From the NCBI RefSeq assembly GCF_012275535.1, contig NZ_JAAVTK010000009.1:62001-126000 (forward strand): a stretch of DNA of 64,000 nucleotides. The letters run 5' to 3'. Source of the DNA: Hymenobacter artigasi. Its GTDB lineage: Bacteria; Bacteroidota; Bacteroidia; Cytophagales; Hymenobacteraceae. Of the stretch, positions 49,097 to 57,383 are shown in pieces. The notes beneath the pieces were generated by a model, which searched no databases, had not been told where the DNA came from, and saw only the letters and a list, made by a program, of their open reading frames with translations. Made by a program: the position numbers and the translations under genes. The number at the start of each line of letters is the position of its first letter. Position 1 is the first letter of the stretch.

Positions 49097-50029
49097 TCAG
49101 TCCATCACGGCCTCCGCTGGCACGGCCGCGGCGGGGGCGCCTTTGGGCTTCTGGCTCACCAGCCACACGCCCACGAAAATGAGCGTGGCCTGCCCGGCCT
49201 TGCTCCAGGTGAGATGGTCTTTGCCCAGGGCCACGGCGAAGAGCACTGCCAGCACCGGCTGCAGATAAATGTAGACGCCCAGCAGGGCCGCCGAGGCATA
49301 TTTCAGGGCCCAGTTATTCAGCAGATAGGCCAGAATGGTGAGAAAGACCACCATGTAACCCACTTCGAGCCAGATTTTTAGCGGGAAGCTGGCATAATTG
49401 GTGCCCAGCGCCTCGCGCCAGCCGAAGGGCACCGCCACGATGGCCCCCACCAGAAATACCCGCGCCAACACCGTGAAGGCGTGATACTTGCGCATCAGCG
49501 GCTGCACCAGCACCAGGTAGAGGCCAAAAACCGTGGCATTGGCCAAGATGAACAGGTTGCCCAGCGTGGCGTGCGGGTAGATGGCCGCCTGCGCGTTGCG
49601 GCTGAGAATGAGCGAGGCCGCCCCCACCGCCCCCACCGCAATGCCCAGCGCACGCGGCACCGTAATTTTCTCGCTCAATAAAACAGCCGAGGCGATGACC
49701 ACCACGATGGGCGCGATGGTTTGCAGCAGCGAGGCGCTGATGGGCGAAGTCAGGTTCAGCCCCGAAAAAAACAGCAGCTGATTGACCCCAATGCCGCACA
49801 CGCCACAGATAATGGAGCGCCAGTTGTCGGCCCAGCCGATGATTTTGTCCTGCGGGGCCACGAAGTATTTGATGAGGGCGAAGAAGCTCGACGCGCCCAG
49901 CACCCGCAGCGTGACGATGCCAAAGGGGGTCATGTACTGCGGCATCACGTCTTTCGACAGGGAATAATTGGCCGCGTAAATGACAGTGACGAAGAAAAGG
50001 GCCGCGTGGACGCGGAATTGATTGGACAT
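49097..50029 (-). CDS. EamA/DMT-family permease
   Basis: A 310-residue inner-membrane transporter with ten hydrophobic segments arranged as two EamA repeats (about 10-145 and 160-290). VIYAANYSLSKDVMPQYMTP near the start and SLLQTIAPIVVVIASAVLLSE at the end of repeat 1 are typical. It probably exports a metabolite or amino acid; substrate unknown. The start is ATG at 50029, divergent from rarA, with the palindromic element at 50037-50140 filling the gap. Confidence 0.9.
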   Translation of the reverse strand: MSNQFRVHAALFFVTVIYAANYSLSKDVMPQYMTPFGIVTLRVLGASSFFALIKYFVAPQDKIIGWADNWRSIICGVCGIGVNQLLFFSGLNLTSPISASLLQTIAPIVVVIASAVLLSEKITVPRALGIAVGAVGAASLILSRNAQAAIYPHATLGNLFILANATVFGLYLVLVQPLMRKYHAFTVLARVFLVGAIVAVPFGWREALGTNYASFPLKIWLEVGYMVVFLTILAYLLNNWALKYASAALLGVYIYLQPVLAVLFAVALGKDHLTWSKAGQATLIFVGVWLVSQKPKGAPAAAVPAEAVMD

Positions 50030-50036
50030 AAAGTGA

Positions 50037-50140
50037 GGTAAGCTTTAGCTTGACGTTTCGTACAAAGCAAAGCAAGCTGCGGTGATTCAACCGAACTTTG
50101 CCGGGCTTGTTACCGATACGGCAAGCTAAAGCTTACCGCA
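50037..50140. repeat. Full intergenic copy of the murC-type palindromic element
   Basis: Arms about 50037-50055 and 50119-50140 (CGGCAAGCTAAAGCTTACCG then CA) share their sequence with the element inside murC. It fills the 113-bp divergent gap between the EamA permease and rarA and ends 3 bp before the rarA ATG, so it must hold or overlap both promoters and the rarA leader. Confidence 0.85.
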
Positions 50141-50142
50141 CC

Positions 50143-51468
50143 ATGAACCTCTTCCCCGACGACGAACCCGCCGCCTTCACCCCCGCCGCCGCGCCCGGGC
50201 CCGATGCGCCCCTGGCCGAGCGCCAGCGCCCCCGCCGCCTGGCCGACTACGCCGGCCAGCAGCACCTGGTGGGCGAAACCGGCGTGCTGCGCCGCTATTT
50301 GAATTCCGGCCGATTGCCCAGCCTCATCCTGTGGGGCCCGCCGGGCGTGGGCAAAACCACCCTGGCCCACCTGCTGGCCTCGGAGCTGAAACAGCCATTC
50401 TCGGCCCTAAGCGCCATCAATGCCGGCGTGAAGGACGTGCGCGACGTGATTGAGAAGGCCAAGCGGCAGCGCGGCACGGTGCTGTTTATCGATGAAATCC
50501 ACCGCTTCAGCAAGGCGCAGCAGGATGCGCTGCTGGGCGCGGTGGAGCACGGCACCGTCACGCTGATTGGGGCCACTACCGAAAATCCTTCCTTCGAAGT
50601 TATCCCGGCCTTGCTCTCGCGCTGCCAGGTGTATGTGCTGGAAGCGCTGAGCGCGGATACCCTGCGCGGGCTGGTGCAAAAAGCCCTGACCGAGGATGCC
50701 GCGCTCAAGCAGAAAAAAGTAGTATTGAAAGAGGACCACGCCCTGCTGGCCCTCAGCGGAGGCGATGCCCGCAAGCTGCTCAACCTCCTGGAAATCGTGG
50801 TGCAAAGCACGCCGCCCAACAAAAAAGGCGTCATCGAAATCACCGATGCCGTGGTGCAAACCGTGGCCCAACGCCCCCTGGCCCGCTACGATAAGGGCGG
50901 CGAAATGCACTACGACGTGATTTCAGCCTTCATCAAATCCATGCGCGGCTCCGACCCCAACGCCGCGCTCTACTACCTGGCCGTGATGCTGGAAGGCGGC
51001 GAGGACGTGAAATTCATCGCCCGCCGCATGCTCATCCTGGCTTCCGAGGACATCGGCAACGCCAACCCCAACGCCCTGATGCTGGCCACCAGCTGCTTCC
51101 AGGCCTGCACCGTCATCGGCCTGCCCGAGTCGGATTTAATTCTGGCCCAAACGGTTATCTACCTCGCCACCTCGCCCAAGAGCAACGCGGCCTACCTGGC
51201 CATCCGCGCCGCCCAGGCCGAGGTGAAGGCCAATGGCGTGTACCCCGTGCCGGTGCCCCTGCGCAACGCCCCCACCCGCCTGCTCAAGCAGCTTGGCTAC
51301 GGCCAGGAATACGCCTACTCGCACAACGGCGAGGGCAATTTTGAGGCCCAGGAGTTTCTGCCCGATGCCCTGAGCGGCACCCGCTTCTATGCCCCCGGCC
51401 TGAATGCCAGCGAGGCCAAAATCCAGGAGCGCCTGCGCGGCTGGTGGGGCGAGAAATATGGATATTAG
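50143..51468 (+). CDS. rarA: Replication-associated recombination protein RarA (MgsA family AAA ATPase)
   Basis: A clamp-loader-like AAA+ ATPase acting at stalled replication forks. From the ATG at 50143 (MNLFPDDEPAAF) the product is 441 residues, normal for the family. Walker A GPPGVGKTT (about 66-74), Walker B LFIDEIHRFSKAQQD, sensor GATTENPSFEV and the C-terminal SMRGSDPNAALYYLA and LASEDIGNANP motifs are all present. A TTG 15 codons earlier falls within the palindromic element and is less likely. Confidence 0.95.
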   Translation: MNLFPDDEPAAFTPAAAPGPDAPLAERQRPRRLADYAGQQHLVGETGVLRRYLNSGRLPSLILWGPPGVGKTTLAHLLASELKQPFSALSAINAGVKDVRDVIEKAKRQRGTVLFIDEIHRFSKAQQDALLGAVEHGTVTLIGATTENPSFEVIPALLSRCQVYVLEALSADTLRGLVQKALTEDAALKQKKVVLKEDHALLALSGGDARKLLNLLEIVVQSTPPNKKGVIEITDAVVQTVAQRPLARYDKGGEMHYDVISAFIKSMRGSDPNAALYYLAVMLEGGEDVKFIARRMLILASEDIGNANPNALMLATSCFQACTVIGLPESDLILAQTVIYLATSPKSNAAYLAIRAAQAEVKANGVYPVPVPLRNAPTRLLKQLGYGQEYAYSHNGEGNFEAQEFLPDALSGTRFYAPGLNASEAKIQERLRGWWGEKYGY

Positions 51469-51775
51469 CGTTATAGGCCCGCTACTGGCGCGAGTTTAGC
51501 GCAGCGTAACTCGTGACTGCTTATCGGGCGAGGCTGTGCCTCGCATCAGAACGGCTGGCCTGAACGGTGCGAACATGGCTTGCCACTGGCGTGGCAGGGA
51601 GGCGCAGCCTCCCCACAATAACAGTCACGAGTTACGCTGCGCTAAACTCGCGCCAGTCAACAGCCAGCCCACGAAGGCCAAACGATACAGCCGCGTGTAA
51701 CTTGCCAGCTGATTAGACAATCTGAGTGGCACGGAACCACAAAAAATCCGTTCAATTCGTTAAATCTGTGGTCTC
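51469..51775. other. 307-bp intergenic region between rarA and sppA
   Basis: Dominated by the inverted repeat at 51485-51656. Downstream (about 51745-51775) a stretch containing AAATCCGTTCAATTCGTTAA and GTGGTC resembles a decayed arm of the element at 18031-18200 and runs up to the sppA ATG. No gene was seen. Confidence 0.7.
51485..51656. repeat. Inverted repeat with 35-bp arms
   Basis: Arms 51485-51519 and 51622-51656 (starting CTGGCGCGAGTTTAGCGCAG) are perfect complements. The 102-bp interior holds smaller hairpins (GCGAGGCTGTGCCTCGC and GGGAGGCGCAGCCTCCC), giving a nested palindrome. Confidence 0.9.
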
Positions 51776-53545
51776 ATGCGACAATTTTTGAAATATGTGC
51801 TGGCTACCATCGTGGGGCTGGCTGCGTTTGGGTTCTTATGTTTTGTGGGGGTGGCCATCTTCATCGGGGCCACGGTGAACAGCTCCAAAGGCCCGAAGCA
51901 AACCACCGCCAACTCGGTGCTGGAGCTCAAGCTAAACGACCCGCTCAATGAGCGCGGGCGCGAAGGCCGTTTCGGCGGGCTGGGCGGGGGCGGCAGCACG
52001 GGGCTGGTTGAGCTGAAGGAGGCCATCAACCGGGCCAAGGGCGACGACGACATCAAGGGCATTCTGCTGAACCTGGGCATTGTGCAGGGCGGCATGGCTT
52101 CGCTGGAGGAAGTGCGCAACGCGCTGCTCGACTTCAAAAAGAGCGGCAAATTCGTAGTGGCCTACCACGAAATCGCCTCCGAAAAGAGCTTCTATCTCTC
52201 TTCGATGGCCAATGAAATCTACCTCAACCCCCAGGGCACGCTCGAATTCAACGGCCTGAGTACAGAGGTGATGTTCTACAAGCGCCTCTTCGAAAAGGCC
52301 GGCATCGAGCCCTACATTTTCCGGGTGGGCTCCTTCAAAAGCGCCGTCGAGCCGTTCTTCCGCGAGAACTTCTCCGATTCGGCCCGCTACCAGACGGTAT
52401 CGTTCCTGAATTCCATCAACGGCTACATGATTGGCGAGGTGGCCAAAACCCGGGGCATTGCCCCGGCCCGCCTCAAGGTAATTTCTGATTCGATGCTGGT
52501 GCACAACGCTCCCGATGCCCTGCGCCTGAAGCTCGTCACCAAAATCGGCTACTTCGATGAGGTGCAGGACTACATGCGCGGCAAGCTGGGCGTGGCTAAA
52601 GACAAAAAGCCCAGCCTGGTAAGCCTCTCCGACTACGTCGACAACGGCGACGCGGAGGCGCGCGCGAGCAGTACCCGCAACAACCGCATTGCCGTGATTT
52701 ATGCCGAGGGCGACATCGTGACCGGTAAGGGCTCCGACGATAATATCGGCAGCACCAAGTTTGCCGAAGCCATCCGCAAGGCCCGGCTCGATGAGAAAGT
52801 GAAGGCCGTGGTACTGCGCATCAACTCGCCGGGCGGCTCCTCGCTGGCTTCGGACATCATCTACCGCGAAGTGCTGCTGACCAAAAAGGTGAAGCCGATT
52901 ATCGCCAGCATGAGCGACGTGGCGGCCTCCGGCGGCTACTACATCGCCATGGCCTGCGATACCATCGTGGCCCACCCGAACACGATTACGGGCTCCATTG
53001 GCGTATTTGGCGTGCTGCCCAACATTCAGCCGCTGCTGGCCGACAAGCTGGGTATCACGGTGGACCGCGTGACGACGGGCAAGTTTTCGGACCTGCCCAC
53101 CATCACCCGCCCCCTCACGGACTTCGAGAAGCGCACCCTGCAGGAAGAGGTGAACCGCATCTACGCCGACTTTACCAGCAAGGCCGCCCTGGGCCGCCAC
53201 ATGCCCGTGGAGCGCCTGCGCCGCCTGGCCTCGGGCCGCGTCTGGAGCGGCCTCGAAGCCAAAAACAACGGCCTCGTGGACGTGCTCGGCGACTACCAGG
53301 AAGCGCTGAACATCGCCGCTGCCCGCGCCCACCTCAAAGCCGACGACTACTACGTGCAGCGCCTGCCCCGCCAGAAATCGGCGCTGGAAGGTTTCATCTC
53401 CATGTTCAGCGACGATGATGCGGCCAAAACCCGCGCCATCAAGGCCGAGCTGGGGCCGCTGTACCCCGCCTACGCCCAGTACCAGCAGCTGATGCAGATG
53501 CGCGGCGTGCAGGCCCGCCTGCCGTATTCGCTGGATATCCAGTAA
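51776..53545 (+). CDS. sppA: Signal peptide peptidase SppA (67-kDa type)
   Basis: Membrane-anchored serine protease that degrades leftover signal peptides. The 589-residue product has one N-terminal membrane segment (about 7-32) and two tandem ClpP-like domains (about 75-260 and 300-520). The general base Lys188 is in RVGSFKSAVEPF and the nucleophile Ser385 in DVAASGGYYIAMA, as in the long E. coli-type enzyme. SPGGSSLASD precedes the Ser. The start is ATG at 51776. An IS3 element inserted 12 bp downstream of its stop now separates it from the terminator at 54928. Confidence 0.95.
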   Translation: MRQFLKYVLATIVGLAAFGFLCFVGVAIFIGATVNSSKGPKQTTANSVLELKLNDPLNERGREGRFGGLGGGGSTGLVELKEAINRAKGDDDIKGILLNLGIVQGGMASLEEVRNALLDFKKSGKFVVAYHEIASEKSFYLSSMANEIYLNPQGTLEFNGLSTEVMFYKRLFEKAGIEPYIFRVGSFKSAVEPFFRENFSDSARYQTVSFLNSINGYMIGEVAKTRGIAPARLKVISDSMLVHNAPDALRLKLVTKIGYFDEVQDYMRGKLGVAKDKKPSLVSLSDYVDNGDAEARASSTRNNRIAVIYAEGDIVTGKGSDDNIGSTKFAEAIRKARLDEKVKAVVLRINSPGGSSLASDIIYREVLLTKKVKPIIASMSDVAASGGYYIAMACDTIVAHPNTITGSIGVFGVLPNIQPLLADKLGITVDRVTTGKFSDLPTITRPLTDFEKRTLQEEVNRIYADFTSKAALGRHMPVERLRRLASGRVWSGLEAKNNGLVDVLGDYQEALNIAAARAHLKADDYYVQRLPRQKSALEGFISMFSDDDAAKTRAIKAELGPLYPAYAQYQQLMQMRGVQARLPYSLDIQ

Positions 53546-53568
53546 GGCAGACTTGATGTCTCGTCCGG

Positions 53569-54881
53569 CTATGTGTTGACAGCAATAAGGCAAGGGCCCC
53601 GCTCGGATTTTCCGGCGGGGCTTTTTCCTTGCAGATGGACTTGATTAGGGGTTAAATAGTGCAGGGCCAGGTGGGGGCGTTCCTCGTTGTAGAGGTGTAC
53701 GGCCTGCTCGACGAGCAAACGGGCCTGGGCCAGGTCATCGGGTAGTACGAACAGGAATTCGTCCTTGAGGATGCCGTTGACCCGTTCGGCCAGCGCGTTC
53801 TGGTAGCAGTCGTAGCCGTCGGTCATCGAGCAGCGCAACGTGGCCTTGTGCAGGGCCGCCTGGTAGGCATCGGAGGCATACTGGCTGCCCCGGTCGGAGT
53901 GGTGGATGCAGCCGGTCGCATGGGGGCCAGCGCCGCGTACGGCCCGGTCCAGGGCGGCCAGGCAGCCGGCCGTGTGCAGGCTGGCATGGACGTGGTGGCC
54001 GACGATGCGCCGGGAAAAGGCATCGGTGACCAGGCTCAGGTAGACCGTGCCCTGCCGGGTGGGCAGGTAGGTGATATCGCTGACCCACAGCTGGTTCGGA
54101 GCGGTCGGTTTGGGCGTGTCCTTGACCAGGTTGGGGTGGCAGTGGAAGCGGTGATGGGAGTCGGTGGTCTTGGTGTAGCTGCGTTTAGGCGCAATCAACA
54201 GCCCTTTCCGGCGCAGGAGCGTGAACAAGGCATCGCGCCCGCAGGCCACGCCCTGCACGCGCAGCAGCGGCGCGATTTTGTGCACCAGCTTGCGCGTGCC
54301 CAACCGGGGCAGTTTCCGGCGCACGACGCGCACCTGTTCGAGGACGGCCTCGGCGCGTTCGCCTTGCCGGGCCTGGCGCTGGCGGCGCTGGTAGACGCCC
54401 TGGCGGCTCACGCCGTAGAGGCGGCAGCTGCGGTCGACACCTAGGGCTTTGGTGTTCGCCAGCCGGGAAACGGCCGGCGAAAAGACTTTTTTGGCAGGGC
54501 GATGCCGTGGTCCTCCTCCACCACTTGCAGCATCGTGCGCAATAACAAATTCAGGTCCGTGCTGTCTTTTAACTGCTTCTCGTACTGCTTTTTCTGCGCG
54601 CGCAAAGCGGTTTCCAACTGCTTGACGCGCTGTTCCGGGGTCTGCTCCACGGCCGGGGCGGTGCCGGGGGAAGTGGGCCCGGCGGCCTGGGAAGTTACGA
54701 AATGAGGGGCATAGCGGCGGCACCAGGTCAGGACCGTGCTGCGGCCCTGGATGCCGTAGCGGCGCTGGGCTTGTTTGTAGCTCAGCTCCCCGCGGCCGAC
54801 TTCGCCGACCACGGCCAACTTAAAAGGCAAACTGTAGTCGCGCTGACTACGCCGCTCGCGCGGCTCAGAGGGGTTTTTCAT
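53569..54881 (-). CDS. IS3-family transposase OrfAB (programmed -1 frameshift product)
   Basis: The functional transposase is made by slipping from orfA into orfB. In the zero frame the slippery site reads CCA AAA AAG; after a -1 shift the next codon is GTC and the OrfB frame continues KVFSPAVSRLANTKALG. OrfB contains an HTH_21-like region and the rve integrase core with the DDE triad: Asp in WVSDITYL, Asp in HHSDRGSQYAS and Glu in NALAERVNGIL. The frame ends NT-stop within the left terminal repeat. The A6G heptamer and gene order are standard for IS3. Confidence 0.9.
53596..53626 (+). terminator. Terminator-like hairpin inside the IS element
   Basis: GCCCCGCTCGG and CCGGCGGGGC form a stem followed by TTTTT on the plus strand. 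It lies in the orfB 3' coding region and faces transcription arriving from sppA, so it could replace the terminator displaced by the insertion and also protect the IS from read-through. Confidence 0.65.
54441..54881 (-). CDS. IS3-family OrfA (HTH protein)
   Basis: A 146-residue product from the ATG at 54881: a basic N-terminus, a helix-turn-helix (YKQAQRRYGIQGRSTVLTWCRRY), and a leucine-zipper-like coiled coil (QRVKQLETALRAQKKQYEKQL) typical of IS3 OrfA multimerisation. Without the frameshift it ends shortly after the slippery site (PKKSFRRPFPGWRTPKP) and probably binds the inverted repeats and represses transposition. Confidence 0.9.
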   Translation of the reverse strand: MKNPSEPRERRSQRDYSLPFKLAVVGEVGRGELSYKQAQRRYGIQGRSTVLTWCRRYAPHFVTSQAAGPTSPGTAPAVEQTPEQRVKQLETALRAQKKQYEKQLKDSTDLNLLLRTMLQVVEEDHGIALPKKSFRRPFPGWRTPKP

Positions 54882-54927
54882 GACAATTTTTGGAAAAGTG
54901 TCAACACATAGCCGGACGAGACTTGAT

Positions 54928-54972
54928 AACAAAAAAAGCCCCTCACCATTGCTGGTGGGGGGCTTTTTTTGT
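54928..54972. terminator. Bidirectional terminator (original sppA terminator)
   Basis: AAAAAAAGCCCCTCACC, ATTGCT loop, GGTGGGGGGCTTTTTTT. It directly follows the IS target duplication, so before the insertion it stood about 12 bp after the sppA stop. It also ends the minus-strand lipoprotein gene at 54972. Confidence 0.85.
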
Positions 54973-55424
54973 TACCTGACCTTCTTGCCGTAGTAGCGCC
55001 ATACTTGGCCGAATGAGTGGCCGCTGCCGGAGTTTTCGTAGTACAGGCTGTCGCTGCTGGCATCCAGCAGCAGGACTTTGTAGGTGGTTGAGATTTGAAA
55101 GCCGTTGTCTGCAAACCCAGCGTTGGGGCGCACCGGACTGTGGCCGCGCCACGCCACGTTGGGCCTAAAATCCAGCATGGCAGCGCCCGTCTGCACGGTA
55201 TTGGTGTCCACCCGGCTTGTCTGAATGGTGGTGTCCCGCAGGCGGGTGGTGACGGCCAGCGCGCCACCCGTCCAGCTGGTGAAATAGGCCCGGCAAGCGT
55301 AGGAGCCGGCGGCATTATTCACGGCTGTTTCGGCAAGAGAAAGTTTTGGGTCTGGGCTCTCACTCTTTTTGGAACAAGCCCCGGCAAAAAGCAAGCTGGC
55401 CAACAACAGGACGCGGTATTTCAT
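54972..55424 (-). CDS. Hypothetical lipoprotein
   Basis: A 150-residue product with a lipoprotein signal (MKYRVLLLASLLFAGAC, Cys17). The mature part is beta-rich, with one Cys (YACRAYF) and stretches such as TTIQTSRVDTNTVQTG; it resembles small Bacteroidota surface lipoproteins but no family was identified. The start is ATG at 55424, divergent from the PNP gene. Confidence 0.8.
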   Translation of the reverse strand: MKYRVLLLASLLFAGACSKKSESPDPKLSLAETAVNNAAGSYACRAYFTSWTGGALAVTTRLRDTTIQTSRVDTNTVQTGAAMLDFRPNVAWRGHSPVRPNAGFADNGFQISTTYKVLLLDASSDSLYYENSGSGHSFGQVWRYYGKKVR

Positions 55425-55507
55425 CGCAATTGCAGTAAAGTGGTGGAAGGATAAACTAAATGTATCAAAATTGATAGCAAACTTTGCTGCCCGCTATTAT
55501 CTCCCTC

Positions 55508-56329
55508 ATGCTCCAACACCTCCAAGAAGCCGCCGCCTACATCAAAGCCAGTTCCCAGGCCTTCCAGCCCGAAACGGGCATCATCCTCGGTACCGGGCTG
55601 GGCGCGCTGGCCAATGAAGTCGACGTTGAATACGAAATCAACTACGCTGACATCCCACATTTTCCCCTCAGCACCGTGGAAAGCCACGCCGGCCGGCTGC
55701 TGCTGGGCCGCATGGGCGGCAAAAAAGTAGCTGTGCTGCAGGGCCGCTTCCATTACTACGAGGGCTACACCATGCAGCAGGTGGCCATGCCCGTGCGCGT
55801 ACTCAAGCTGCTGGGCATTGCCCGCCTGCTGGTAAGCAACGCCGCCGGCGGCCTCAACCCCGATTTCAACCTCGCGGATTTGATGCTGATTGACGACCAC
55901 ATCAACCTGCAACCCGGCAACCCGCTCATCGGGGCCAACCTCGACGAGATGGGCCCGCGCTTCCCGGACATGTTCGCGCCCTACGATGCCGACCTGCTCC
56001 GCCGGGCCGAAGCCGCCGCCCAGGCGCTGGGGCAGGCCGGCACCACCCGGCGCGGCGTGTACGCCAGCGTGCCCGGCCCCATGCTCGAAACCCCCGCCGA
56101 ATACCGCTACCTGCGTACCATCGGGGCCGATGCCGTGGGCATGAGCACGGTGCCGGAAGTAATTGCGGCCCGCCACTTGGGCCTGCCGGTGCTGGCCGTG
56201 TCAGTCATCACCGATTTGTGTGCCCCCGGCCACCTCAAGCCCGTGGTGCTGGCCGATATTTTCGCCGCCGCCGGCGCGGCCGAGCCCCGCCTCACGGCGC
56301 TGATAAAGGCCGTGGTGGCGGGCTTGTAG
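55508..56329 (+). CDS. Purine-nucleoside phosphorylase
   Basis: Cytoplasmic salvage enzyme cleaving purine nucleosides with phosphate. From the ATG at 55508 the product is 273 residues with GIILGTGLGALANEV (phosphate loop), VESHAGRLLLG, LQGRFHYYEGY, SNAAGGLNPDF and the GPMLETPAEYR then GADAVGMSTVPEVIAARH segments of the trimeric PNP class, and the substrate-binding Asn position reads ITDLCA where ITNKA is commoner. The stop abuts a 26-bp-arm palindrome. Asp in place of that Asn could affect base specificity. Confidence 0.93.
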   Translation: MLQHLQEAAAYIKASSQAFQPETGIILGTGLGALANEVDVEYEINYADIPHFPLSTVESHAGRLLLGRMGGKKVAVLQGRFHYYEGYTMQQVAMPVRVLKLLGIARLLVSNAAGGLNPDFNLADLMLIDDHINLQPGNPLIGANLDEMGPRFPDMFAPYDADLLRRAEAAAQALGQAGTTRRGVYASVPGPMLETPAEYRYLRTIGADAVGMSTVPEVIAARHLGLPVLAVSVITDLCAPGHLKPVVLADIFAAAGAAEPRLTALIKAVVAGL

Positions 56330-56407
56330 CTTGTAGCACATGCTTCAGCTTGTGCGTCGTTGAACAGCCAGTCGCTCACGGGCACAAGCTGAAGCATGTG
56401 TTACAAG
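56330..56407. repeat. Inverted repeat, 26-bp arms (GCTTCAGCTTGTGC family)
   Basis: Arms 56330-56355 and 56382-56407 match at 25 of 26 positions (CTTGTAGCACATGCTTCAGC onward). It begins right after the PNP stop and ends 5 bp before the convergent DUF4249 stop. The GCTTCAGCTTGTGC core is shared with 14496-14580. Confidence 0.9.
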
Positions 56408-56411
56408 TCCT

Positions 56412-57272
56412 TTATTTACCTATAATCTTCTGAGCCATGGTGCCGCTCAGCACCCCGAAGATGCCGATGCCGCCCTGCACGTTGCCATAAATGGCGGAGG
56501 GCTGGGCGAAGGGGTTGCCGTTGGCTTGGCGCGCATCGCGCACCGACTGCCGGAAGCGGTACATGGCCCGCTCGGTGTGGTAGAGCGTGGCCGTGACGGT
56601 ATCGCCGGGATAGAAGCGGTAACTGGTGCCCAGCACGAATTCCTGGCCGTTGAGCAGCCGGTCCTCGACCGACATATCCATTTCCGGGCTTTTGAGCAAG
56701 GCGCCCTTGGCCGGGTTGCCCTTGTGCAGCTGCAGGCGGTAGCAGTCGTCGAGCGGGGCCGGGTCGCGGAAGCTGGTGAGGAAAAGGGCCTTGCGCTCGG
56801 AGCCGGTTTTGTCGTTGAACTGGTAGCTCACCGAGTCGATGGGCACAGGGGCCAGCATGGTGGTGGTGGCGGTGGCGTGGCGGCCCTTGGTGTCCACCAC
56901 ATCGAGCTTGAATACGTCGCCGGCCTTGGCCACCAGCGGGTCGCGGCCGATGTGAGAATGGAATTTCACGCCCGAAGTAGTGTCAATCAGCGCCCGGTAA
57001 TTTGGGTTGAAGGCCAGTGGCACCAGCGTGCCGTTGGGCATGGTGAGCGTAACGGTGACATCGGTGGGCACCTGCGGCAGCACGGCGCTAATGTAGGGCA
57101 CCGACGTGGTGACGGCCAGCTCCGGCACCTTGCCCGGCTGGAGGTAGCATTCCACCACCAAATCGGATGAGAAAGCCGGCAGCGGCACGTTGATGTCGTT
57201 TTGCAGCTTGCCGCAGCCAGCCAGCGCCAGCAGAGTTAAAAACAGGACGAAGATTTTAGGCAGGGAATTCAT
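56412..57272 (-). CDS. DUF4249 domain lipoprotein
   Basis: From the ATG at 57272 the product is 286 residues with a lipoprotein signal (LLALAGC, Cys20), followed by the DUF4249 pattern: LVVECYLQPGKVPELAVTTSVPY, then VTLTMPNGTLVPL, and a C-terminal GNPFAQPSAIYGNVQGGIGIFG. DUF4249 proteins are encoded next to TonB receptors in Bacteroidota, as here (receptor 57384-59744), and probably act as surface partners in uptake of an unknown ligand. A TTG at 57332 would start inside the intervening palindrome and is rejected. Confidence 0.9.
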   Translation of the reverse strand: MNSLPKIFVLFLTLLALAGCGKLQNDINVPLPAFSSDLVVECYLQPGKVPELAVTTSVPYISAVLPQVPTDVTVTLTMPNGTLVPLAFNPNYRALIDTTSGVKFHSHIGRDPLVAKAGDVFKLDVVDTKGRHATATTTMLAPVPIDSVSYQFNDKTGSERKALFLTSFRDPAPLDDCYRLQLHKGNPAKGALLKSPEMDMSVEDRLLNGQEFVLGTSYRFYPGDTVTATLYHTERAMYRFRQSVRDARQANGNPFAQPSAIYGNVQGGIGIFGVLSGTMAQKIIGK

Positions 57273-57291
57273 CGGGAAATGCTTAAACAGT

Positions 57292-57378
57292 CGTGTCGAG
57301 CGCAGCCGAGACATCTCGCTGGCGCAAGTCAATATTTACTACCACATGCGAGATGTCTCGGCTACGCTCGACATGACG
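57292..57378. repeat. Inverted repeat (CGTGTCGAGCGCAGCCGAGA family)
   Basis: Arms of about 28-31 bp around an AT-rich loop, between the TonB receptor stop (57384) and the DUF4249 start (57272), so it lies within the operon. The TCGAGCGCAGCCGAG core is a variant of the 635/30382 family. It may stabilise or split the two-gene mRNA. Confidence 0.88.
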
Positions 57379-57383
57379 TTCTG

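Larger units (their letters stand above)
53558..54922 (-). mobile_element. IS3-family insertion sequence, intact (1365 bp)
   Basis: Terminal inverted repeats of 24 bp (GTCTCGTCCGGCTATGTGTT then GACA) at 53558-53581 and 54899-54922 match perfectly, and a 5-bp target duplication TTGAT flanks the element (53553-53557 and 54923-54927). It encodes orfA and orfB in -1 relative frame with an A6G slippery site at 54486-54492. The OrfB stop lies inside the left end, as is usual for IS3. All parts look intact, so the insertion is recent and may be active. Confidence 0.95.

Noticed and set aside
51932..53593. 553-codon minus-strand frame antisense to sppA
   Set aside because: sppA has catalytic residues and normal length; the antisense frame runs into the IS end and has no domains.
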